A stretch of DNA of 20,724 nucleotides, from positions 1 to 20,724 of IMG/VR virus record IMGVR_UViG_3300042450_000312; one strand, 5' to 3'. Position numbers and translations under genes: made by a program. Below, in pieces: positions 1 through 6,700 of the stretch; position 1 is the stretch's first letter, and every line of letters starts with the position of its first letter. Source of the stretch: a virus. The notes under the pieces were generated by a model, which was not told the DNA's origin, did no database searches, and saw only the letters and a program-made list of their open reading frames with translations.

Positions 1-17
1 ATATTTAATAATGACAT
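1..17 (-). CDS. possible start of the next gene, cut by the window edge
   Basis: An ATG on the minus strand at 17-15 opens a frame reading M-S-L-L-N before the window ends. It lies 28 bases after the stop of the preceding gene, in the A-rich context typical of starts here. Five codons are too few to judge, so this is only a marker that the gene array probably continues beyond the window. Confidence 0.25.
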
Positions 18-45
18 AATTTTGTTTTGGTTTTTAAAGATACAA

Positions 46-282
46 TTATTTGATTAAATTGAGATAATTATTTTTAATTATTTGCTTTGCCAAGTGGTGT
101 TCGTAATCACTTGTAATCTTTTGTATTTCAGCCTCTTTAAGACGATTGATAAGGTACATAGCTTGAACTGATTTGCAATAATTACCATCTTCTAAAGTCT
201 GTCTGTAAAGTCTGACTAATTTATCCAGCTTACTTTCCTTCGGCGGATTATTTATGAACTTATGGACCGTTATAATGCTCAT
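46..282 (-). CDS. hypothetical small phage protein (78 aa)
   Basis: I do not recognise this protein. It is a charged, mostly helical-looking protein of 78 residues with a Lys-rich C-terminus, no membrane segment and no signal peptide. A longer frame starting at a TTG at position 297 exists. I chose the ATG at 282-280 because it forms a TAATG overlap with the stop codon of the upstream gene, the coupling arrangement used repeatedly in this window. It is the last complete gene of a three-gene run (820 down to 46) that follows the spanin candidate. The function is unknown, and a small regulatory or host-interaction protein is possible but unsupported. Confidence 0.6.
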   Translation of the reverse strand: MSIITVHKFINNPPKESKLDKLVRLYRQTLEDGNYCKSVQAMYLINRLKEAEIQKITSDYEHHLAKQIIKNNYLNLIK

Positions 283-638
283 TATCTTGGGCGACAAATG
301 TTATAAAGTGCAGTACCTAAATAAGATTGACAAGCTAAAGTTGGCTGAGTAAGCATCTCTAAGACAATCTCCTCGTAGTTTTCTCTAATAAACTCGTCAA
401 TTTCTTGTGTAAAGTAGATCGGATTTTCTGCCGTTTCCATACTTGTAGGTTGCATTTCGATTTTAACTTGACCTCTTGAAGTATCGTAGTTATCAATAAT
501 CCAAGCTCTTAATTCTAAGAATTGAAAAGTGTGGTGATAAACAATAAACTTGTCAGTGTACTCGACATAATAATTCTCAAAGTTAGTAGTTTCAACAACT
601 TCGATTTCTGTGATGATTGGGTTTTGTAACTTTTTCAT
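282..638 (-). CDS. hypothetical phage protein (118 aa)
   Basis: No family is recognised. The 118-residue product is acidic overall and rich in aromatic residues (several Tyr, Phe and Trp), with alternating hydrophobic stretches in the first half that look beta-rich. The second half is a helical acidic segment with two cysteines near the end. It has no signal peptide or membrane helix. Its ATG overlaps the TGA of the upstream 61-residue gene as ATGA, and its stop overlaps the next start as TAATG, so the three genes form one translationally coupled unit. It is clearly a real gene by context, and its role is unknown. Confidence 0.65.
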   Translation of the reverse strand: MKKLQNPIITEIEVVETTNFENYYVEYTDKFIVYHHTFQFLELRAWIIDNYDTSRGQVKIEMQPTSMETAENPIYFTQEIDEFIRENYEEIVLEMLTQPTLACQSYLGTALYNICRPR

Positions 639-820
639 TTTGTTCTAGTGATTGTTAAAGTGTTTTCGATTTGACCTTTGCAAGAATAAGTCTTGCCGTT
701 GAATTTTTTGTAGTATGCCAGTAAGGCTCGGATTCGATTACCTTCTCGCTCATCTACATTTAGAGTATCCCCGACTTCTAAAGCCTTGATCTCTGCTGCT
801 TGTTGTTTTTTGTAAATCAT
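635..820 (-). CDS. hypothetical small basic phage protein (61 aa)
   Basis: A small basic protein of 61 residues with no confidently recognised family. The middle part (roughly residues 14 to 45) has a helical Arg/Lys-rich stretch, E-R-E-G-N-R-I-R-A. It is followed by an aromatic Lys-rich segment and a beta-like C-terminus ending in T-L-T-I-T-R. That composition would suit nucleic-acid binding, but this is inference only. It is the first gene after a 109-base non-coding gap and is coupled by ATGA to the following gene, so it probably opens a small operon. Confidence 0.6.
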   Translation of the reverse strand: MIYKKQQAAEIKALEVGDTLNVDEREGNRIRALLAYYKKFNGKTYSCKGQIENTLTITRTK

Positions 821-929
821 TTCTTATTGTTTGGTCCACAAATGTCTTAATTAAAATTATATCTGCAAACATTATTTTACTAAAGTGCTAAAGTAAATCT
901 TAACTAACTGATAATCAAAGAAATTATTT
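821..929 (-). promoter_or_regulatory. 109-base intergenic gap, possible promoter region
   Basis: This is one of the few non-coding gaps longer than 100 bases. It lies between the spanin candidate and the last three small genes. Read on the minus strand it contains an inverted pair TTTACT ... AGTAAA spanning about 876-897, with the half-repeat CTTTAG repeated inside, and then a box ending in GTTTG about 50 bases before the next start. No Bacteroidota-type -33/-7 pair matches cleanly, so promoter activity is a guess from position. Confidence 0.25.
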
Positions 930-1364
930 TTATAGTTTTTTTAGGATTAGGTAAACTGCGATAGCAATTCCTAATATTAAGAATAAAGTAGTGTTATTTT
1001 TTGGCTTCTCTTCCTGGATGACAGTCTTATCCACCTTTATAGCCTTGTTTTCTTTCTTATCGATTTTAAGGCTTTGTAAGCGCTTTCTTTCTTTGATATG
1101 TCTCTTTATATGGATTGCCTTTAGTTTGTGCTTGTAATCGCCTCTAATAGCTTCTAAAGGTGTAACTTGATGGTTTACTAATGTATCAAAAATATAAGCT
1201 ATTTCTTCGGTTGTTTCTATATCGCTTGAATCAGTAGCCAATTCGACCTTTTGGACCAAAGTAATAACAGAATCTACTTTAGTAGTTTCTACCAACTTTT
1301 TAGACTTGCAAGAAGAAGATAGTATTATTACTACCAATAGAATTATTATGCTTTTGGACTCCAT
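930..1364 (-). CDS. probable unimolecular spanin (u-spanin), 144 aa
   Basis: Spanins destroy or fuse the outer membrane in the last step of lysis of Gram-negative hosts. This product has the two-ended layout of a u-spanin, like T1 gp11. The N-terminus is a lipoprotein signal: a hydrophobic stretch at residues 6-15, then L-S-S-S-C with Cys19. The central periplasmic part (about 20-124) is charged, and a C-terminal transmembrane helix (about 126-141) ends in K-K-L. The Cys would anchor in the outer membrane and the C-terminal helix in the inner membrane. The residues after Cys19 (K-S-K-K) are basic, unlike the acidic surface-export signals of Bacteroidota lipoproteins, which agrees with a periplasm-facing protein. 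The serine at -3 of the lipobox is not ideal. Its start overlaps the end of the upstream zinc-ribbon gene by 19 bases. It lies about 2 kb from the lysozyme, so the role rests on topology. Confidence 0.6.
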   Translation of the reverse strand: MESKSIIILLVVIILSSSCKSKKLVETTKVDSVITLVQKVELATDSSDIETTEEIAYIFDTLVNHQVTPLEAIRGDYKHKLKAIHIKRHIKERKRLQSLKIDKKENKAIKVDKTVIQEEKPKNNTTLFLILGIAIAVYLILKKL

Positions 1365-1540
1365 AATTTAATTAGTTTCTTTTGTCTTTCTAAACGGCAG
1401 TCTGCCTTGCATTTTGAGCAATATACTTTAGTACCTGAAGATATGTATTCAGCCTTGCAGCACTCGGATATAGTTAAGGGATTAACCTCAATTACTTCTT
1501 CCTTTAAGTCTTCGCTTATTTCTTTTGATTTCTTTGCCAT
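1346..1540 (-). CDS. small zinc-ribbon-like Cys-rich protein (64 aa)
   Basis: The N-terminal 20 residues are Lys/Glu-rich and look disordered or helical. The core has C27-C28, then a 12-residue spacer, then C-x2-C-x3-C at 41, 44 and 48 (C-S-K-C-K-A-D-C). This resembles a small zinc ribbon of a kind often seen in accessory genes of Bacteroidota phages. The C-terminal 16 residues are basic. A metal-binding or nucleic-acid-binding role is inferred from the Cys pattern only. It is the first gene after a 56-base gap and overlaps the start of the spanin candidate by 19 bases. Confidence 0.6.
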   Translation of the reverse strand: MAKKSKEISEDLKEEVIEVNPLTISECCKAEYISSGTKVYCSKCKADCRLERQKKLIKLWSPKA

Positions 1541-1566
1541 AATTTAAAGATATATTATTATCCTTT

Positions 1567-1574
1567 CGCAAATT
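1567..1574 (-). promoter_or_regulatory. possible -7 promoter box TAAATTTG
   Basis: On the minus strand TAAATTTG matches the Bacteroidota -7 consensus TAnnTTTG. It lies 26 bases upstream of the zinc-ribbon gene in a 56-base gap. I find no convincing TTTG or TTG at the usual -33 distance. In DNA this AT-rich such boxes arise by chance, so support is weak. Confidence 0.25.
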
Positions 1575-1596
1575 TAACCAAAATAAAGTAATTATC

Positions 1597-1926
1597 CTAC
1601 TTACCGGCTTCATAATCAATCTCCCTATTTAAACACTCAATAGCTTTTTTTAAGTCTTGTACCAATAAATCTTTTTTCCCTGCTCTTAAAATATACTTAA
1701 TAGCATTACCTTTCATAAATGATAAATTATAAGCATTTGCTATATCAATTACATCAATAGGCACTCCTTTAATCTCTACTTTGTAGTATTTTGGCTTTGT
1801 AACTATATCAGCTATTTTACTACCAGTTAATTCGATAGGTTTAAATTGATACTTAACGCTGCAATTAGTACAGACTTCAGAGCATTCGCAATTTTCAAGA
1901 TGGTTAATTTCTTCGATAGTTTTCAT
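1597..1926 (-). CDS. DUF3310 family protein (109 aa)
   Basis: The C-terminal two thirds match the DUF3310 signature. There is K-P-K-Y-Y near residue 45, then I-D-V-I-D-I at about 57-62, G-N-A-I-K-Y-I-L-R-A-G-K-K-D at 73-86, and D-L-K-K-A-I-E-C-L at 91-99. The family is common in phages (it is often labelled nucleotide-kinase related or SaV-like), but its biochemical role is not settled. A distinct feature is an N-terminal cluster of four cysteines (13, 15, 19 and 22) in place of the histidine-led start, which could bind a metal. The start overlaps the end of a 40-residue gene by 23 bases. It belongs with the accessory genes, not the virion genes. Confidence 0.75.
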   Translation of the reverse strand: MKTIEEINHLENCECSEVCTNCSVKYQFKPIELTGSKIADIVTKPKYYKVEIKGVPIDVIDIANAYNLSFMKGNAIKYILRAGKKDLLVQDLKKAIECLNREIDYEAGK

Positions 1927-2026
1927 TTTGTTTCTCTTTTAGTTTTTCTTTATTTGTTTCGGTTATTAATTCTCTGCGTACTATTTCAATTTGGTTGTAT
2001 AATTCTTTTAATTTCTCAACTAACAT
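1904..2026 (-). CDS. small coiled-coil-like ORF (40 aa), easily missed
   Basis: A 40-residue frame begins at ATG 2026-2024 and ends at TAA 1906-1904. It starts M-L-V-E-K-L-K-E-L-Y and is a highly charged amphipathic helix with heptad-like spacing of Leu/Ile in the first half. It bridges an apparent gap of 89 bases. It overlaps the end of the upstream gene by 11 bases and the start of the DUF3310 gene by 23 bases, the same close packing as its neighbours. Without it this would be an unusual hole in a tightly packed array. A chance frame in AT-rich DNA is the alternative. The function is unknown. Confidence 0.5.
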   Translation of the reverse strand: MLVEKLKELYNQIEIVRRELITETNKEKLKEKQNENYRRN

Positions 2027-2231
2027 CTCCCTCTTTGTCTTCATCATAATCTAAAAAGTCTAATCGTGTTTCAATCATTTTAATTAACCTTGCTTGTGTT
2101 AAGGTTTTATAACTTGGGAATAAAAGTAGTGATTTCTCTTCTAATTCAAAAAGAAAATAAACAAAGAATTTAAGTTCTTCTAAAATCTCGCCATCTGTTA
2201 CATCAAATATTTCCTCTTCTTTATTCTCCAT
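2016..2231 (-). CDS. hypothetical acidic phage protein (71 aa)
   Basis: An acidic protein of 71 residues. It has a helical hydrophobic middle (F-F-V-Y-F-L-F-E-L-E at about 22-31) that is too charged to be a membrane helix, and an Asp/Glu-rich tail (D-Y-D-E-D-K-E-G-D). The family is not recognised. A frame 11 codons longer exists, starting at 2264. I prefer the ATG at 2231-2229 because the longer start would put 44 bases of overlap inside the metallophosphoesterase gene, against 11 bases for this one. The overlap indicates translation coupled to the phosphoesterase gene. Confidence 0.55.
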   Translation of the reverse strand: MENKEEEIFDVTDGEILEELKFFVYFLFELEEKSLLLFPSYKTLTQARLIKMIETRLDFLDYDEDKEGDVS

Positions 2232-3066
2232 ATAAAACACCGTTATAAACACATTTATAATCAATTATAGCGTGAGGTTGCGCAAAGAATAAAACCTTAT
2301 CGCCATCTATTTTAAAAGTAACCTCTAAAAACCCTTGACACCAATCAGCTATTCTTCCTGTTGGTAGATACTCTACTGCTTCCATTAACCTTGTACATCC
2401 CACTTCAAACCAAGCGTTAATATTATGCCTATTACGAATGTATCGCATTCCTAATCTGTGTGAATGACCTGTACATCCCGAACCCCAGTATTCAATTATA
2501 TTCTTTTCACTTGCATTCTTTGTTAAACTTAAACCGTGAGTAACATCAAAAATATCAAAGTAATTAAACACATCCGTAGGGTCATAAACCATATCGTTCT
2601 CCGCCAGGTGTAGCATCTCTTCAAACTTGGTACTTTCAAAGTGTTTATAAAGAATGGCTAATCTTGCTAATTGACCTTTAGATAATAAAAAAGGTTTTGT
2701 AACTCGCTCGTCGTGGTTACCGGTACGAATGGTAATCTTTGCATCTGTACTTAATCTTAAAGGCTTAAGGATTTGTTCTTCTGTGTATTTAAACTCCTCT
2801 ACTTCACTGTAACCATTAAGAATACCATCTAAATAAAGTTTATTAGTATGTTTAGAAACAAAAGGCAAATCTACTATATCTCCGTTGATACAAACTTCAT
2901 CAAACTTATTATGTTGGAGAATATTATTAATAACTCGTAAACATTTAAGGTCAGCTAACCAACCGTGAGGGTCAGAGAATACAAATAATTTATAAGTTCT
3001 TTTATCCGTTAGCTTTTTTAACTGATATTGGTTATACTCAGTTTCTGATAGTCTTGGTCTGTACAT
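2221..3066 (-). CDS. calcineurin-like metallophosphoesterase (281 aa)
   Basis: The protein shows the ordered metal-ligand motifs of the metallophosphoesterase superfamily: D32-x-H34 (S-D-P-H-G), G62-D63 followed by a second Asp, G-N-H-D-E at 116-120, H177 in V-T-H-G, and G-H-S-H at 200-203. All the expected ligands for a two-metal centre are present, so it should be an active phosphodiesterase, phosphatase or nuclease. The substrate cannot be read from the sequence. Phage relatives are usually placed among DNA-metabolism enzymes. The last 70 residues (after about 210) form a beta-rich cap without recognised motifs. There is no signal peptide, so it should be cytoplasmic. It follows the holin candidate after 29 bases and starts the accessory gene run. 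Confidence 0.85.
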   Translation of the reverse strand: MYRPRLSETEYNQYQLKKLTDKRTYKLFVFSDPHGWLADLKCLRVINNILQHNKFDEVCINGDIVDLPFVSKHTNKLYLDGILNGYSEVEEFKYTEEQILKPLRLSTDAKITIRTGNHDERVTKPFLLSKGQLARLAILYKHFESTKFEEMLHLAENDMVYDPTDVFNYFDIFDVTHGLSLTKNASEKNIIEYWGSGCTGHSHRLGMRYIRNRHNINAWFEVGCTRLMEAVEYLPTGRIADWCQGFLEVTFKIDGDKVLFFAQPHAIIDYKCVYNGVLYGE

Positions 3067-3095
3067 AAAGTTTTTTTCTCGAAAGTAGTTATTAT

Positions 3096-3287
3096 TTATC
3101 TATTATTCAAAGGCTTATGATTTATAGTAGTCATATAACCTCCAATAGCAATTAAAGCTGATAAAAATAATTTAAAGCCTGTGTTAAAACACCACACAAA
3201 GTTATCCCAATCAATAGTTACCCAAGCATTTGCAATAGCTACAATCGCTCCAAATATAGTAGAAAGTATGTTATTTAATTTTCGCAT
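3096..3287 (-). CDS. putative holin (63 aa, two membrane helices)
   Basis: A 63-residue protein with two predicted membrane helices, about residues 7-23 and 38-53. They are separated by an aromatic, acidic loop (D-W-D-N-F-V-W) and followed by a short polar basic tail. This is class II holin topology. The start overlaps the end of the lysozyme gene by 17 bases, and the lysozyme has no secretion signal, so a membrane-lesion protein is needed close by. The function is therefore inferred from topology and context rather than a family match. The 89-residue membrane protein on the other side of the lysozyme is a rival candidate or a partner. Confidence 0.6.
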   Translation of the reverse strand: MRKLNNILSTIFGAIVAIANAWVTIDWDNFVWCFNTGFKLFLSALIAIGGYMTTINHKPLNNR

Positions 3288-3723
3288 ATAAGTTAAACTC
3301 TCGTAATCTTCTTCTCATTAATCCTTTACTCACTACACCACCTGCTTTAATCCACATCATAAAGCCTACTTTTATTTTCTCAATAGTTTGACCACCGTTA
3401 ATAAACTTAACCAAAGAAGACTTTGCAAACGCTCCACATCCAATATTATAACATAAGCAAAATAAAGCATCAAATTCGTTCTGTTTAAGCGGTCTAATAA
3501 CATATCTCTTAATACAAGCACTGTAAGTGTCAGAAGTGTCAAGGAATAGCTTATAGGCTTCCTCTTTTGTTATTTTGTCGCCTTTCTTTACAGGGTTTCC
3601 GTTAGCGTATTTAGTCGAACCAATTCCAATAGTCCAAACCAAAGCTGAACACTGATAAGCATCTAACTTTAAGCCTTCAAACTCTACTAATAGTTTTAAA
3701 CCATCTTCGCTTATTTGTGCCAT
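3271..3723 (-). CDS. endolysin, GH24 (T4-type) lysozyme, 150 aa
   Basis: This is the muramidase that cleaves peptidoglycan glycan strands to release progeny. The N-terminal active-site segment reads F-E-G-L-K-L-D-A-Y-Q-C and then W-T-I-G-I-G. That gives the GH24 triad spacing E16-x8-C25-x5-T31, the D/C variant in which Cys replaces the Asp20 of T4 lysozyme. Further family features are the K-x-G-D-K-I-T-x-E-E-A segment near 47-55 and C-Y-N-I-G-C-G-A-F at about 91-99. The length is close to that of T4 and P22 lysozymes. The N-terminus is hydrophilic, so it is neither a signal-anchor-release endolysin nor Sec-exported, and it depends on a holin. The gene overlaps the upstream membrane-anchor gene by 13 bases and the holin candidate by 17. 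Confidence 0.93.
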   Translation of the reverse strand: MAQISEDGLKLLVEFEGLKLDAYQCSALVWTIGIGSTKYANGNPVKKGDKITKEEAYKLFLDTSDTYSACIKRYVIRPLKQNEFDALFCLCYNIGCGAFAKSSLVKFINGGQTIEKIKVGFMMWIKAGGVVSKGLMRRRLREFNLYAKIK

Positions 3724-3980
3724 AAGTAATCTTTAATAAAAGTTATACCTGTTATCGTTAATATAAAAGCACCAATTCTAACTGCCCAATTAATCCCAGT
3801 GTTATAATCTCGGACTTCTTGAACTTTAGTTTCCGTTTCTTCTAAAGTTTCTTCGATTAATTCTAATCTTTGAAGAATTCCATTTCTATTTAATTTTGAT
3901 CCTGTGATAGCCTGGCTAATCATTTCCACATTAATAGATAATGCTTTTAACTGATCGTTTATTTCTTTAAGTTCACTCAT
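3711..3980 (-). CDS. coiled-coil plus C-terminal membrane anchor protein (89 aa), lysis-associated
   Basis: Residues 1-57 form a long charged helix with heptad-like hydrophobics, a probable coiled coil. They are followed by a single transmembrane helix at about 64-82 and a short tail ending in W-H-K. This layout resembles XhlA/hemolysin-type and related small membrane proteins that sit next to phage lysis genes, often as a holin partner. The family match is not certain. The start is fixed by a TAATG overlap with the stop of the tail-tip gene, and the end overlaps the lysozyme start by 13 bases. Tail-tip and lysis expression are therefore coupled. It could be an alternative holin or an antiholin. 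Confidence 0.6.
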   Translation of the reverse strand: MSELKEINDQLKALSINVEMISQAITGSKLNRNGILQRLELIEETLEETETKVQEVRDYNTGINWAVRIGAFILTITGITFIKDYLWHK

Positions 3981-6700
3981 TATGAAGGGGGTATTACTTC
4001 TGTTTGCGAATTACTTGTACTACTTCCAGGTTGACCAAATAAAGTTGATTGACTAAATTGATAAGGTGCAAGCCCAAGTGTAAAGTATTCAATATTGTTA
4101 GTTAAATCTTCTTCAAGTTTAGCGTTGGTTTTATTGTTAAAATAGTCAAAAGTAGCTTCACTCATAAAGAAATTACTACTAATATTTATAATTTGATTTA
4201 AGTTACCTAATAAACAATTAAATGATTCAAATGTTCCGCCATCAGCTATAACATCAGCACCAAATTGATTAGCTATATTATTAGTTATTGTTCTATTAAA
4301 TACACCGTTAATTTCAGTATAAACAGGAAATGCAAAAGGAGTATATCCTTGTACAGGTGTTTGTTCCGCATAAACATTACCGTTATAAGTTCTTCCAGGT
4401 GATCTATAAAAAGAAAGCACAGAAGATGCAGTTAAACTATTTAAGTAGTTATAATTAGGAGTTTCTCCTTCAATAACTTGCATAAAAGGCTTTCTCCATT
4501 TATTAGAAGTTTGAATATAATTTACAAAATCGTAAGTTTCTTTAGTAAAAATAACATCCTCGTAATAAACTGCCGACAATCCATTTGAATCACCGGTATG
4601 AAACATCGATTCTACTACCTTTATATTTTTTTGATAACCTGGCTTTGGTGAATTTAAATCTGTATTCTGTATTGCTTTATAACCTAATTTCTCTAAAGCT
4701 AAATTTCTTGTTGGAATAATATTAAGCTGAATGTTATCTACATTTAAATGGCTTGGACTTAATAAAGACTTTAACCTCATCGGTCTAATTCTTAATTGTA
4801 ATTCGTCTAATTCCCAAAACCAATTTGTAGAAGAATGCGTATTACCTCCACTTGACTGAGTGTATTTAGATAATACTTGGAATCTCTTCCACATATTATT
4901 ATCAGCGTAAACTTCTATTCTTGTTGGATTAGATCCTAATGTATCGGCAGCAGTTTGTGCAGCCCATAATCCACTTGAATCAAAAGAAGCATAATCAGCA
5001 ATTGGGTAAATAGCAGAAGATTCTAATCTTTTAGATAAAAAAGTTACATTAAATCCATCACCTGGTTCAGGAGCGGTAATTCTAAATTCAAAGTTTAAAT
5101 TAAAAGCGTAACTATCTCCTAAGTGAGTATAAGTATTTAAGACTGGATCAAAACATCCTAAAAATCTTTTCATATCAATACTTAATCCTAAATAATTACT
5201 TCCATCAATAGGATCTAATTTATCTTCCTTTTCAACGGTTTCCATCCAATATGGATCATAAGGATGTGATGTGCCTTTTTCGCCATTATAAGTACCTACA
5301 TTCTCAGTCCAAAATAAAGGTTTATTAGGAAATACACTTGTATCTTCTTGAAAGAATCCATAATTTATAGTTAAATTTTTAACTTTATTAGGATACATTA
5401 ATTGAACCTCGTCTAATCTTGGTCTTAATGTTACTATTTGATTTGCATCACTAAATATTGTTTGAGTATTTTGCTTTATAATAGTTTTGATATTATAATT
5501 ACCATCTGTTATTTCAGATCCATCAATATAACTATACTTTCTATAAGGTACTAAGTTATTTTGAGTAGTTGCTAATTCATTAATTGCTAAAATAGTCCAA
5601 GTATTATCTCTATTATCTAAATAAAGAATACATCCTAAAGAAGTTAATAAATTACCTATTATTTTTTGTAGGTCATAAGGGCTATTATTTTTCCAATCAA
5701 TAGCAGCATATTCATTAATAAACATACTAACCTCATTCTTTGCAAGGTTATTTTCAGTAAAGTTAAAAGCAAATTTATAATCAATCTCTAAACCTACTAA
5801 GTTTAAACATCTTATAATAAAATCTTTAATTGAAATGCCTTCATAAAAATCTTGGCTTTGGAACATCGAGAACTCTTCGTACTCAGAATATTTATATTCT
5901 TTTAAAACACCTAAGAAATCAGTAGCAGTTAATCTAAGAAAATATTGATCTTGCCAATCATATTGAATATCTGAATTTAAAACATACCCACTCCAAAGTT
6001 CAGCAGAACCTTGTAAAATTGTTTCATATAAATTAGGATAATAAACTAAAGCATCACCTGTTACTTCAATACCACAATTATAAACTGCTTCAGCTTTTGT
6101 TACTGAAAAATCATATTGTGTCCAAGTATTAGTTACATTTATAACATATTCACTATCACCTATAAAGATTGTAGCAACAGGACTTCCTTCGTTAGCTTTT
6201 AACCAAACAGAATAAGTATAAGAAGTATTTTCAGATAAAGATATAGCTTGGTAAGCAGTTGCATCTTTAATTCTTGTAGAAGGCTCATTTAAAGGACCTG
6301 TTGTATAGTCGGGGGTAATAACTCCACCTGAAAGAAAAGTTTCAGTCCATCCTGAAGTAAAATCAGGATTTGTAAATAATTCAACTGGCTTAATTAATTC
6401 TAAAACAACTTTCCAAGTAGTATTATCTGTGTTATCAAAAAATACTTCAGGTTGTATTACAGAATTTTCATCAAAGAATATATTTATTTCCGCAGAAGAT
6501 GTTCTAAATGGCTCAAATACATAATCAGACTTTGATTTATAGCTTAAAGAAAAAGGTTGATTAGAAGGTGTAAGTGTTATTATTTCGTATTCTTTTTCAA
6601 TACTTTCCTTTTTGTAAAATTTTAAACGATAATAAAAATCACTTTCATCAGCGTTCTTTAATCCTACCCACTCTAATTTGTATTTATAATTATAAACCAT
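3980..6700 (-). CDS. tail-tip / baseplate protein with inserted carbohydrate-binding-like domain (906 aa)
   Basis: This is the only large gene between the tape measure and the lysis genes, so it should form the distal tail tip (tail-associated or receptor-binding component). The N-terminal part (1-102) and a following part (about 229-270, with A-E-L-W-S-G-Y-V-L and L-T-A-T-D-F-L-G-V-L-K) look like halves of one domain. Between them, at about 103-228, sits a jelly-roll-like binding domain: T-N-P-D-F at 110, Y-S-V-W-L-K near 163-168, and G-D-A-L-V-Y-Y-P-N-L at 215-224. The rest is beta-rich, with many aromatics and no enzyme motif. The C-terminus is low-complexity Ser/Gln/Pro. The start is TAATG-coupled to the tape measure stop. 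No separate distal tail protein is visible. Confidence 0.75.
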   Translation of the reverse strand: MVYNYKYKLEWVGLKNADESDFYYRLKFYKKESIEKEYEIITLTPSNQPFSLSYKSKSDYVFEPFRTSSAEINIFFDENSVIQPEVFFDNTDNTTWKVVLELIKPVELFTNPDFTSGWTETFLSGGVITPDYTTGPLNEPSTRIKDATAYQAISLSENTSYTYSVWLKANEGSPVATIFIGDSEYVINVTNTWTQYDFSVTKAEAVYNCGIEVTGDALVYYPNLYETILQGSAELWSGYVLNSDIQYDWQDQYFLRLTATDFLGVLKEYKYSEYEEFSMFQSQDFYEGISIKDFIIRCLNLVGLEIDYKFAFNFTENNLAKNEVSMFINEYAAIDWKNNSPYDLQKIIGNLLTSLGCILYLDNRDNTWTILAINELATTQNNLVPYRKYSYIDGSEITDGNYNIKTIIKQNTQTIFSDANQIVTLRPRLDEVQLMYPNKVKNLTINYGFFQEDTSVFPNKPLFWTENVGTYNGEKGTSHPYDPYWMETVEKEDKLDPIDGSNYLGLSIDMKRFLGCFDPVLNTYTHLGDSYAFNLNFEFRITAPEPGDGFNVTFLSKRLESSAIYPIADYASFDSSGLWAAQTAADTLGSNPTRIEVYADNNMWKRFQVLSKYTQSSGGNTHSSTNWFWELDELQLRIRPMRLKSLLSPSHLNVDNIQLNIIPTRNLALEKLGYKAIQNTDLNSPKPGYQKNIKVVESMFHTGDSNGLSAVYYEDVIFTKETYDFVNYIQTSNKWRKPFMQVIEGETPNYNYLNSLTASSVLSFYRSPGRTYNGNVYAEQTPVQGYTPFAFPVYTEINGVFNRTITNNIANQFGADVIADGGTFESFNCLLGNLNQIINISSNFFMSEATFDYFNNKTNAKLEEDLTNNIEYFTLGLAPYQFSQSTLFGQPGSSTSNSQTEVIPPS

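Noticed and set aside
755-872. Minus-strand 40-codon frame starting at ATG 872
   Set aside because: Most of it overlaps the 61-residue gene in another frame, its composition is unremarkable, and it shows no coupling to a neighbour.
1846-2049. Plus-strand frame of 67 residues
   Set aside because: It lies antisense to the DUF3310 gene and the 40-residue ORF, encodes a low-complexity hydrophobic string from AT-rich codons, and has no plus-strand gene context. The other plus-strand frames (6824-7099, 16829-17149, 17939-18130, 19197-19394) are rejected for the same reason: each is antisense to a well-supported structural gene.
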